Assembly (NCBI GenBank): GCA_964621615.1 | Contig: CAZUMW010000017.1 | Location: forward strand, 19,079 to 83,078 | Source of the DNA: CAZUMW01 sp964621615 | GTDB lineage: Bacteria > Desulfobacterota > WTBG01 > CAIYCZ01 > CAIRTM01 | Direction: 5' to 3' | Length of the DNA: 64,000 bases | In this document: positions 1 to 7,950 of the stretch, one piece after another | How positions within the stretch are numbered: the first letter of the stretch is position 1 | Layout of the letters: every line of letters starts with the position of its first letter | Translations under genes and position numbers: made by a program | The notes under the pieces: model-generated | Databases searched by the model: none | Seen by the model: the letters and a program-made list of their open reading frames with translations, nothing else | Told to the model about the DNA's origin: nothing

Positions 1-1808
1 AAGATTTCAGAAATACAATTTTCGGGTATGCCGCACCCGGTATCAGTCACGGTTAATTCTATGCCGCTGCCGAATGAAGCAGGCCGGGCGGTTATATGGA
101 CGGTGCCGGATTGCCCGGAGGCATCGATGGCATTGTCGATAAGATTGATGAGCATCTGCTTGAGCTGAGCCCCGTCAGCGGTGATGTCAGGCAAATCATG
201 GGCGACGTCTTCGGCGATTGTGACGCCGCACAGAGCGGCTTTTTCCGACATGATCTGCATCACCTCATGAATTGTATCGGCAGGCTGTATCGTTTCTTTG
301 TTTACGCGGGACCGGCGGGCAAAATCAACCAGACCCCGCACGATATTTTTGCACCGGTCCGCCTCGTTCGCGATCATTTCGATATCCGCCCGCCGGGGAT
401 CGTCGGGGGGCAGCTCTTTAAGAAGCATGCGGGAAAAAACAAGAATAGTCCCAAGGGGGTTGTTGAGCTCATGGGCAACCCCTGCGGAAAGCTGTCCGAT
501 CGATGCCAGCTTTTCTTTTTGAACCAGCATGTCCTGTTTTTCCTGGAGTTCCAGATAGGCTTTTTTAAGATCTTCATCGGCAGCTTCAATTTTGCCCTGC
601 AGCTTTGCATAGGTGTTTTTCAGCTCTGTGCGCACCTTGTTGAACGATTCGGCAAGGCTTCCAATTTCATCTGATGCGGTTGCCGCTACCGGGCTGTCGA
701 AATTTCCTTTTTCCAGCTCGGAAAACCCCCGCTTCAGCATCAGAACCGGCCGGACAATTGCGCGCGCAAGAATAAATCCGATGCACGTTGCCATTACAAT
801 GCCCGCTATATTCAGCCCTGCAAACAGCCAGAATGCGGTGCGCTTCATGTCGGTATATTTTTTTTCGAGCATGCCGACATACAGCATGCCGATCGTGTCC
901 CCGGAAATATTCCTGATTGGGGAATAGGCGGTCAGATACCAGTCATTAACGACAAAGGCCCTGTCTTTCCATACCCTGCTTTCCTTAATTACGCGGTTGT
1001 AGACCTCCTGTGACACGCGGGTGCCGATCGCGCGCTTTCCGGTTTCAAGCCGAACATTGGTGGCGATTCTCAGATCACCCTGAAATATGGTAGCAGTTCC
1101 GGTTTCTTTGCCTTCGTAGGTAACGCCGCCGTACACAATGTGCTTGATTTTGTCCACTATGTCATAATTGCGGTTCAGCAGAATGCCGCCATACAGAACA
1201 CCCGCAAGCGCGCCGTTTTGCAAAACAGGTACGGCCGATTTGAGAACCATGCCCGCGGTGTTTTCCGTGCTGGTGAGTGGCCGGGCGTGCGGCGTGTGAA
1301 TTATTTTCATGTGCGCCTGTTCGGCAAGGTCCTGAGATTCTTTTTTCAGATCGGCCGACGTTATGATCTGTGTGGAGGACGCCGGCTTCATGAGATCGAT
1401 TGCCCGTCTGATAATAGGATCGTGCGCACGGCAATCTCCTGCGACGCGGGGGTTTGATGCACGAAGAATAATGGTGCCACGGCTGTCAGTAAAGCTCAAA
1501 AAGTCAAAGCCGGCCTTATCTCTGGCAGCCTGCAGCGTTTTCAGCAGGAGCGCCCGGTTTCCGCTTGCATATGCGTTAACAAGCGAGTGCCGGCGCATGG
1601 CGGTAAAGGAAAGCAGCGTCTGAATGCGCTCAAGGGTGTTTGCATATGTCTGCTGTGCAGAGTTAAGATCAAGCGTGACTTTATTCTGCGCTTCCCGAAC
1701 AATGCCGATTCCAATCAGCTGCACGCCGACAATGGTTGCGACAACGCCGGTTATAAAAATAACGGCAACAAAACACAAAATCAGTTTGGTGCGAAGCGAG
1801 ATCTTCAC
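1..1808 (-). CDS. Sensor histidine kinase with Cache-type periplasmic domain (3' end cut by window edge)
   Basis: Membrane sensor kinase of a two-component system; the window contains about 602 residues from the start and lacks the end of the ATPase domain. Translating the minus strand shows TM1 at about 10-35, an extracytoplasmic Cache-like sensor at about 36-320 (it contains YGGILLNRNYD and the IGMLYVG strand typical of that fold), TM2 at about 325-347, HAMP to about 395, a short coiled coil, HisKA with AHELNNPLG (His446), and HATPase N and G1 boxes (NLIDNAID, DTGCGIP). I chose GTG at 1808 because the frame upstream has no other plausible start; no clear Shine-Dalgarno is visible. It is divergent from a sulfate-type binding protein, so it may sense a small periplasmic ligand. 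Its partner regulator is not in the window. Confidence 0.85.
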   Translation of the reverse strand, partial: MKISLRTKLILCFVAVIFITGVVATIVGVQLIGIGIVREAQNKVTLDLNSAQQTYANTLERIQTLLSFTAMRRHSLVNAYASGNRALLLKTLQAARDKAGFDFLSFTDSRGTIILRASNPRVAGDCRAHDPIIRRAIDLMKPASSTQIITSADLKKESQDLAEQAHMKIIHTPHARPLTSTENTAGMVLKSAVPVLQNGALAGVLYGGILLNRNYDIVDKIKHIVYGGVTYEGKETGTATIFQGDLRIATNVRLETGKRAIGTRVSQEVYNRVIKESRVWKDRAFVVNDWYLTAYSPIRNISGDTIGMLYVGMLEKKYTDMKRTAFWLFAGLNIAGIVMATCIGFILARAIVRPVLMLKRGFSELEKGNFDSPVAATASDEIGSLAESFNKVRTELKNTYAKLQGKIEAADEDLKKAYLELQEKQDMLVQKEKLASIGQLSAGVAHELNNPLGTILVFSRMLLKELPPDDPRRADIEMIANEADRCKNIVRGLVDFARRSRVNKETIQPADTIHEVMQIMSEKAALCGVTIAEDVAHDLPDITADGAQLKQMLINLIDNAIDASGQSGTVHITARPASFGSGIELTVTDTGCGIPENCISEI

Positions 1809-1841
1809 AGTAGGTGCTTTTTGTTGCGTAATAATGAGTTG

Positions 1842-1870
1842 AAAAGCAAAAACTTTGTTTGTTTGCTTTT
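1842..1870. promoter_or_regulatory. AT-rich dyad between divergent genes (operator candidate)
   Basis: Perfect 9-bp inverted repeat AAAAGCAAA-N11-TTTGCTTTT, followed at 1873-1885 by a second small dyad, GATAT-GCT-ATATC. It lies between the divergent kinase and binding-protein genes and is better placed for an operator than a terminator. No family assignment is possible. Confidence 0.4.
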
Positions 1871-1925
1871 TTGATATGCTATATCATATTTAAATAAAAC
1901 GCAAAAGCCATAAAGGAGGGCTGCT

Positions 1926-2966
1926 ATGCTGAGAATAACTGCAGGAAGCATTATGCTCCTTTCCGTAACCCTGTGTGCCGCCGGGTGCGGTATGTTTGGC
2001 GACAGCGGCGGGCGGACGGTAAGGCTGACCCTTGGAGCATATACGGTTGCCCAGGAGGCGTATGAGAAAGAAATTATCCCGGCATTTAAGCGATACTGGC
2101 ATGAAAAGACCGGTGGCAGCGTTTCGTTTGAAACATCATATGCGGCATCGGGCGCCCAGGCGCGGGCGATCCAGGCCGGCTTTGAGGCTGATATTGCTGC
2201 GCTTTCTCTTGAAAAGCACATCGATGTGTTAGAGAAGGCCGGGCTTGTTACCCATGACTGGAGAGCCGGACCGCACCGCGGCGTGGTAACCCGCTCAGTG
2301 GTGGTGATTGCTCACAGGCCGGGTAACCCTAAAAACATACGCAGCTTCAGCGATCTTTCGCGGCAGGATATCGATGTTATTTATCCTGACCCGAAAACGT
2401 CCGGCGGTGCCATGTGGGTCGTGTGTGCGATATACGGGGCCGGCCTGAAGCAAAGTGCGCACGAAAACACAAAGCCCGACCCGGGCTATGCACGGCAGTT
2501 TCTCAAAAGCATTCAGAAGCGCGTTGCGGTAATGGACGAATCAGGAAGGATGTCGGTCCAGACCTTTGAAAGCGGCCGGGGGGATGCGCTGGTGACATAT
2601 GAGAATGAAGCGCTGCTCAGGCAGAAGCAGGGTGATGAGTTTCCCTTTTTTGTGCCCTCGTCAACCATTGAGATAGAAAACCCGGTTGCGCTGGTCGATA
2701 AGAATGTGGATAAGCACGGAAATCGCGAGGCGGCCGAAGCATTTGTGCGTTTTTTGTATGCAAAGTCAGCACAAAGGGCATTTGCCCGCTGCGGCTTCAG
2801 ACCGGTTGACCCTGAGGTTGCGGAAGCGTTTGCCAAGAAATATCCCCGTCCGGCGGACCTGTTTGATATCGGCTTTCTCGGCGGGTGGAAAAGAGCTCAA
2901 AAAACACTGTTCGGCCCAGAGGGTGTCTGGGCTGAGGTGATGAAACAGCTGGCCAGCGATGCGTGA
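1926..2966 (+). CDS. Sulfate/thiosulfate-type ABC substrate-binding lipoprotein
   Basis: Periplasmic solute-binding protein resembling the Sbp/CysP sulfate-binding family (346 aa, normal for that family). Signal sequence with lipobox ending at Cys21 (AAGC), so probably membrane-anchored. Family-like segments are ETSYAASGAQARAI, the early QAGFEADIAALSL segment and YPDPKTSGGAMW. A strong AAAGGAGGG Shine-Dalgarno lies at 1911-1919. There is no cognate permease or ATPase in the window, so it either serves a transporter elsewhere or acts as a sensor partner for the divergent Cache-domain kinase. The exact anion specificity is not determined by what I can see. Confidence 0.8.
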   Translation: MLRITAGSIMLLSVTLCAAGCGMFGDSGGRTVRLTLGAYTVAQEAYEKEIIPAFKRYWHEKTGGSVSFETSYAASGAQARAIQAGFEADIAALSLEKHIDVLEKAGLVTHDWRAGPHRGVVTRSVVVIAHRPGNPKNIRSFSDLSRQDIDVIYPDPKTSGGAMWVVCAIYGAGLKQSAHENTKPDPGYARQFLKSIQKRVAVMDESGRMSVQTFESGRGDALVTYENEALLRQKQGDEFPFFVPSSTIEIENPVALVDKNVDKHGNREAAEAFVRFLYAKSAQRAFARCGFRPVDPEVAEAFAKKYPRPADLFDIGFLGGWKRAQKTLFGPEGVWAEVMKQLASDA

Positions 2967-3078
2967 GGCGGTATTTTTCTGCCGCAGTCGCTCAAGCGGC
3001 TCCGGCTCGCCCGGGGCAGGGCTTTATTCCGGGCCGGTATTTTGATGGATATGGTTTTCTTACACCCCGTACATTTTG

Positions 3079-6000
3079 TCACTGCTGCAGTATGCGCCCG
3101 AGGACACGATGGATCTGATCGATTTCAAACGGCTTGTTAATCGTGCAGGATATCCCATATTCATGAAGCTCTGATTCCTGTATGGTTGTTCCCCAGCCGG
3201 TAACAAGCACGATCGGTATAGACGGGGTGCTTGATTTTCGTATAAGCTGGGCAACCTGGAATCCGGTCAGGCCGGGCATTGCCAAATCGGTCAGCACAAG
3301 GTCATAGGTGCCTGCTTCAAAGCACTCCATTCCCTTCGTTCCATCGGCAGCCGGCGTCACCGCACAGCCGAGCTCCTCGAGGATTTCACAAAGAAGGTCC
3401 CGAATGTGCTTTTCATCTTCAATAACCAGAACCCGGATCCCCGCCGGCAGATAGGCGGCTGTGTTGCGGGCTGTGCCGGGCCGGTCGCTTTTTCCGGACG
3501 CCGGCAGCTCGATGCGGAAGGTTGTGCCGGACGGCGATGTCTCATGAACGGATAGCGCACCACGGTGGCGCTCGATTATGCCGTAGGAGATGCTCATGCC
3601 GAGACCGGTTGAGCGGAGGCCCTTTGTGGTGAAAAACGGCTCAAAGATCCTGGGCTGCGCTTCAGGAGGAATGCCGGTGCCGGTGTCTGATATGTCAAGG
3701 AACACGCGGCCCTTGTGTGAGCGGGTTTGCACGGTAACGGCGCCCCCTTCTGGCATTGCATCAAATGCGTTATTGAGGATATTGATAATAACCTCCCGCA
3801 GCTCGGAAACCCTGCACGCCACCGCCGGGAGCGGCGCAAGGTCCTCCTGAACCCTTATGGTAATGCCCTGCGACTCCGCCTCCCCTTTCCAGCGCACGCT
3901 GGTAAACGCGATTGCATCTTTAACAATTTCATTGCAGTCGGCGTTCGAAAAATAATCCTCGTCATCGCGGCGGCGCGAAAACTGCTGTATTCGCCTGACC
4001 GTTTCAGCCCCGTCTATGGCGGCCTTTTCTATAACCCGCATGTCCTCGCGGATTTTTTCCCGGTTATGGTTCGGCGATGTCCTGCCGGTGCTGCCGTCAA
4101 GGGCTTTCAGCAGCAGCTGCACCCTGCCGATTATTGCGGTAAGAACATTGTTGAAGTCATGTGCCACTCCTCCGGCAAGCTGGCCGAGCGAGCGCATTTT
4201 TTCAGACTGAAGCAGCTTTTGCTGCATTTTTTTCCGCTCTGTTATATCGCGCATGATGACAACGCCGCCGATTAAGGCGCCGTTTTCGTCTTTTATTAAC
4301 GCGAAGTTGTTTTCGGTTTCAACCCTTGTGCCGTCTTGTTTAGTATGAGCAGCTTCGAAAAGTGCGTAACCGATACCGAAGCCTTCGTGTACAGCGTTGT
4401 AGACCGATTTGCGGCATGAGGGGTCAAATACAGCTGACGGGGGAGAGCCGACAATCTCCTCTTTGCTGAGGCCGAGCATCATGGTGAGCGCTTTGTTTGC
4501 AGAAAGAATAATTCCGCTGCTGTCTGTTATCATGATAGCGTCGTGGCTCCCGTCTATAACACTTTCCAGAAATTCCTTGTAGTCGCGTATTTCCTTTTCT
4601 GCTTTTTTGATGTCGGTTATATCAGTTATGACGGCAAAGCTTCCCGCGATCGCGTCATTTTCATATATCGGCTGTGGTGATACCATGGTCGGCAGGGGCT
4701 CTCCGGTGCTTTTTTGCCACACTAACTCATATGTCTGGTAGTCGCCCTGAAGCCGCCCCGCAACGTTTTCTTTGTTCAGAACATCGTCTGCAAGAAACGC
4801 TCTGCTTTCCGGGGAAAGAAGCTCCGCTACCGGACGATGCATAACTGCATCAGGCGGATGCTGCATCATAAGGCAAAAGCGCTCATTGCAGTAGGTAATA
4901 TATCCGGCCTGATTAACAACCACGATCCCGTCATTCATGGTTTCAACCAGCTGGCGGTAGCGCTCTTCGCTTATCCGCAGCGCGGCCTCGCTGTCTTTGA
5001 GCTGCCTGTTGCCGGCCTCGAGCTGCTGATTTGCCGCCCGAAGCTCCTGCTCCTGGGCAAGCAGCTGCTGGTTTGTTGCTTTGAGCTTTTGTTCGTGCTC
5101 TCTCAGCCGAACATTATTTTTCTCGAGCTCCTGCTTTTGCTGAAAGAACGTATTGAGAAGGTCGGCAAAGGTTCCGAATTCCGTTTGCTGGTTTACTGTT
5201 CCGGCCAGGGTCGAGGGATCTTCTGTGCGCATTGTCTGCGAAAGCATCCGCAGCGGCTTGTGAACCCACCGGTAGAGTGCCAGCGTCAGAAAGCCGAGGA
5301 TTGACATCACAAATAATAAAATAATGAAAAACTGAAGGCGGGTGGTGCGCTTTATGTGAAGCATAAAGGGGGATTTGTATGTAACCGCCAGCTGCATACA
5401 CGGGGCTTTGTCCCATCCCTTTAAGAGCTTTGTAAAGGTAATCGTGTGCCGGTCCGGATCATAGCGGTGGTGCAGGGCGAGCGGATCTGTAAGCGGCTTC
5501 AGCCTGATGGTGCTCTCGGTAATGAGCGACAGCCCCTGCACATAGGGCTCAGACCACAGGCGCCCCACGAACAGAAAGCCCTTTGGCAGACGGGTGGTGC
5601 CTCGCAGGGCCTTTTCCTGAATGGGTGCCGTTCGTATTTCCAGCAGCCCCTGAGCGGAGCTGATAAAAAAATGCTGAAAATAACTGCGCCGCATAAACAG
5701 CCGTTTGAAAGATCGTTCGGACACGGGCAGCTCCGGCGGCGGCGCCCCGCTTAGGCTTCCATATGTACGCCGGAGGGAAAAGCGGGGAGTATATATCCAT
5801 GCGGCATCGGCATTGAATGCGGAGAATGCATCGGAGAGAAGGCTGTGAATTGACTCCGAGCCGCCCTTTTCCATGTACCTGAGCAGCTCGCTTCGGCAGC
5901 TGAACTCAAAGGCAAACATATGCAGCGAGGCGCCGTCAAGCTGCAGGACCCTTTCGAAAAAGGCCATTTTGTCCTGTATTTTGCTGTGGAAGAACTGACG

Positions 6001-6099
6001 GATGCGCCGGCGGTTCATGAGCTCCATCTCGGTGATGCCGCCGATAAACACAATGCTCAGGACTATGAGCAGCAGGCTTATTTTAGTTTGGACCTTCAT
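3079..6099 (-). CDS. CHASE4-PAS-PAS hybrid histidine kinase/response regulator
   Basis: Hybrid sensor kinase, 1006 aa. TM1 at 8-25, a CHASE4-like periplasmic sensor at about 26-255, TM2 at about 256-277, a HAMP-like linker, then a Gln/Glu-rich coiled coil at 320-375. Two PAS domains lie at about 377-500 and 505-625. HisKA contains AHDFNNVL with His647. HATPase has NILNNAFDAM, DTGTGIP and GLGMS. A C-terminal receiver (about 888-1004) carries phospho-acceptor Asp938 in LVLTDLAMPG and the conserved Lys in NKPF. It has no DNA-binding output, so it either acts through protein contact or relays to another regulator. Its sensor domain is closely related to that of the kinase at 30908-33880, but the output arrangement differs. 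It is convergent with the sulfate-type binding protein. Confidence 0.9.
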   Translation of the reverse strand: MKVQTKISLLLIVLSIVFIGGITEMELMNRRRIRQFFHSKIQDKMAFFERVLQLDGASLHMFAFEFSCRSELLRYMEKGGSESIHSLLSDAFSAFNADAAWIYTPRFSLRRTYGSLSGAPPPELPVSERSFKRLFMRRSYFQHFFISSAQGLLEIRTAPIQEKALRGTTRLPKGFLFVGRLWSEPYVQGLSLITESTIRLKPLTDPLALHHRYDPDRHTITFTKLLKGWDKAPCMQLAVTYKSPFMLHIKRTTRLQFFIILLFVMSILGFLTLALYRWVHKPLRMLSQTMRTEDPSTLAGTVNQQTEFGTFADLLNTFFQQKQELEKNNVRLREHEQKLKATNQQLLAQEQELRAANQQLEAGNRQLKDSEAALRISEERYRQLVETMNDGIVVVNQAGYITYCNERFCLMMQHPPDAVMHRPVAELLSPESRAFLADDVLNKENVAGRLQGDYQTYELVWQKSTGEPLPTMVSPQPIYENDAIAGSFAVITDITDIKKAEKEIRDYKEFLESVIDGSHDAIMITDSSGIILSANKALTMMLGLSKEEIVGSPPSAVFDPSCRKSVYNAVHEGFGIGYALFEAAHTKQDGTRVETENNFALIKDENGALIGGVVIMRDITERKKMQQKLLQSEKMRSLGQLAGGVAHDFNNVLTAIIGRVQLLLKALDGSTGRTSPNHNREKIREDMRVIEKAAIDGAETVRRIQQFSRRRDDEDYFSNADCNEIVKDAIAFTSVRWKGEAESQGITIRVQEDLAPLPAVACRVSELREVIINILNNAFDAMPEGGAVTVQTRSHKGRVFLDISDTGTGIPPEAQPRIFEPFFTTKGLRSTGLGMSISYGIIERHRGALSVHETSPSGTTFRIELPASGKSDRPGTARNTAAYLPAGIRVLVIEDEKHIRDLLCEILEELGCAVTPAADGTKGMECFEAGTYDLVLTDLAMPGLTGFQVAQLIRKSSTPSIPIVLVTGWGTTIQESELHEYGISCTINKPFEIDQIHRVLGRILQQ

Positions 6100-6335
6100 G
6101 GTGCATTCAGATTGCCGTGCCCAAAATACACTATACCGGACAACAATGGAATGTGTTTAATTTTAATGCTGTTTTTTTCTCATTTTATTATATCGGCACA
6201 ACGGTAAGGAAAACTGAAATGCTTTATGCGGAGCATGCAAAGGCAGGGATATGCTTGTGCAGATGCGGTGTGTTGAATGCATCGTCAGAATAAAAAAACA
6301 CAGGAAAGGTATGCTGGGTGCCGGCGGAACAGTGT

Positions 6336-6364
6336 GGGGCGGACGCTTTAAAAGCATCCGCCCC
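6336..6364 (-). terminator. GC-rich hairpin downstream of the OmpA-like gene
   Basis: Stem GGGGCGGA / TCCGCCCC (6336-6343 and 6357-6364) with extra pairing inside. It sits 11 bp past the stop of the OmpA-like gene on the minus strand. No T-run follows, so it may be a transcript-end stabiliser and not a classical intrinsic terminator. The remainder of 6100-6375 holds nothing else I can name. Confidence 0.45.
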
Positions 6365-6375
6365 GCATACTGACG

Positions 6376-7026
6376 CTACCCTTTTATGGGTGTTATGACA
6401 ACGTTAACACGTCTGTTCATTTGCCTGCCCTCGGCGGTTTGATTGCTTGCGATGGGGTTTGATTCCCCGAGGCCGACTGTGACCATCCGTTGAGGGGTGA
6501 CCCCTTTGGTAATAAGAGCATTTTTTACGGCTTCTGCCCTCTGCTCGGATAGTTCCTGGTTGTACTGCTCCGGTCCTGAGCTGTCGGTATATCCTTCAAT
6601 GCGGATAGTGGTTTTCGGATATTTGTTCAAAACAGCGGCAACGCGGTCGATTTCGGCAGCGGCCCCGGGCTTGAGAATCGCAGAGTCTATATCAAACAGA
6701 AAGTCCGATTTGAAGGTGACTTCCAGCACATCCTGCTGCCTGCTGACGCTGGCTGCCTCCTGGGACGCCATCGCCTGGCGCAGCTCTTCTTCCTGCCTGT
6801 CCATATATCGACCGATTGCCGCCCCGGTGAGCCCTCCAACAACAAGTCCTGAGCCTGCCCCGATTGCTGCTCCCTTTTTGCCTCCCACGGCGTAGCCGAC
6901 ACCGGCGCCGACCGCGGTGCCGACAGCAGAGCCGATTGCTGCGCCCTTCTGGGTTTTGCTCATGCCGCCGCACCCGGCTGTAATGAATGCTATTGCTATA
7001 GCAGATACCAGGATTTTTTTCTTCAT
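6376..7026 (-). CDS. OmpA-family lipoprotein with glycine-zipper domain (YiaD-like)
   Basis: Outer-membrane lipoprotein that probably binds peptidoglycan. Signal peptide with lipobox ending at Cys19 (ITAGC), a glycine-zipper segment at about 28-72 (repeated GAAIG/AVGAGVGYAVGG), a short charged linker, and an OmpA_C domain at about 105-215. The peptidoglycan-contact residues are visible as Asp in GYTDSSG and Arg in SEQRAEAV. The architecture and 216-aa length match the YiaD/glycine-zipper family. It is monocistronic, with the hairpin at 6336-6364 downstream. Confidence 0.88.
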   Translation of the reverse strand: MKKKILVSAIAIAFITAGCGGMSKTQKGAAIGSAVGTAVGAGVGYAVGGKKGAAIGAGSGLVVGGLTGAAIGRYMDRQEEELRQAMASQEAASVSRQQDVLEVTFKSDFLFDIDSAILKPGAAAEIDRVAAVLNKYPKTTIRIEGYTDSSGPEQYNQELSEQRAEAVKNALITKGVTPQRMVTVGLGESNPIASNQTAEGRQMNRRVNVVITPIKG

Positions 7027-7638
7027 GGTTTCACCTCCGTGATGGTTGTGTTATGTAAGTGCCAAGCCCTTCTTTACATAGTATACAGAGTATATTAGCA
7101 TAATTATCGTAATGCTTATGTATGAAAATTTACGGTTTAATAAATAATCACCAGATTTTTTTTGACAACCGGGCGCCATGACCAGCAGCGGTAAAGGCGG
7201 CAGCACGTTTACGCACCCAGTCAGCACCAGGGATTTTCGCTGGTGTGACAAACAGGACAAATTTGTTCCGGTGGGCACATGCCGGATCAGATCTCTTCAC
7301 AAGCCTTCCTGCCGCCGCTGTTACAAAAAATGGCGGTACTGGCGGTCTCAGCCCCCCTTGCCGTTCCCCCCGTATCGAAAAATAAAAAAACAAAAAAAGT
7401 AGCTTTATAGTTTACTTTTTTTAAATTGCCATTATTTTAAGAGAGGATACTGCACGACGTTCACGGTTACGAAAAAAGCCGTGCTTCTGGTCATTGCAGT
7501 CGAAGCAATTCAATCTTATTCTTTGTAAGTACCTGAAAAAACGGGGTTGCTTCGCAGGTGCTCCTCTCGCAATGACGGATACCATGACTTTTGTGCGGGA
7601 TTGTGAAAATTTACCAACTAACAGGAAAGGGGGCCGTT
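7027..7638. other. 612-bp gene-free stretch
   Basis: No supported gene. Open frames here are short, low in quality and lack ribosome-binding sites. An AT-rich segment at 7060-7140 probably carries the promoter of the OmpA-like gene. The stretch at 7170-7400 is GC-richer and looks like decayed or repetitive sequence. The inverted repeat at 7490-7576 is listed separately. Confidence 0.5.
7490..7576. repeat. Inverted pair of GTCATTGC...GAAGCAA intergenic repeat
   Basis: Left unit beginning GTCATTGC-AGTCGAAGCAA (from 7490) and right unit on the opposite strand (7541-7576, GTCATTGCGAG...GCGAAGCAA). The two arms can pair into a long imperfect hairpin. This motif type is a common dispersed intergenic repeat in many bacterial genomes; here both copies have diverged. 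Confidence 0.55.
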
Positions 7639-7950
7639 ATGAGTACCGGTACTATTTTTGAAAAAGGGCTGTTTCTGGGGCTTGGCGCTGTTGCCATGAC
7701 CAGGGAAAAAGCTCAGAAGCTGGTGGATGAGCTTATTGAGAAAGGCAGGGTTTCAAAGGAGGAATCGCCCAAAATCATGGAAGAGCTCATGAACCGGGCT
7801 GAAGAGGAAAGGAAGGCCTTTGAGGAGAAGCTGGACAAGATGCTTGAGCACACCATGAAGCGGCTCGGCGTTCCCACAAAGAAAGAAATCGACGAGCTGA
7901 ACAAAAAGCTCGACAAGGTTCTTTCCGCTGTGGAGAAGCTGTCGCAATGA
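7639..7950 (+). CDS. Phasin-like coiled-coil protein
   Basis: Small (103 aa) almost entirely helical protein with phasin-like features: a short hydrophobic start (FEKGLFLGLGAVAMT), then charged heptad-rich helices with SKEESPKIMEELMNRAEEE and a C-terminal LNKKLDKVLSAVEKL coiled coil. Similar proteins are annotated as phasin-family or polyhydroxyalkanoate granule-associated. I placed the start at 7639 because AGGAAAGGGGG lies just upstream; the frame extends to 7591 without a ribosome site. The stop overlaps the next start (ATGA), so it is co-translated with the ABC1/UbiB kinase. This pairing suggests a role near membrane lipid or quinone metabolism, which is inference. Confidence 0.75.
   Translation: MSTGTIFEKGLFLGLGAVAMTREKAQKLVDELIEKGRVSKEESPKIMEELMNRAEEERKAFEEKLDKMLEHTMKRLGVPTKKEIDELNKKLDKVLSAVEKLSQ

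Noticed and set aside
1805..2221. 138-codon minus-strand frame antisense to the binding-protein gene
   Set aside because: Shadow of the real plus-strand gene, which has signal peptide, lipobox and ribosome site.
7148..7393. 81-codon minus-strand open frame in the 7.0-7.6 kb gap
   Set aside because: No ribosome site; composition looks like translated intergenic repeat and has no protein-like pattern.
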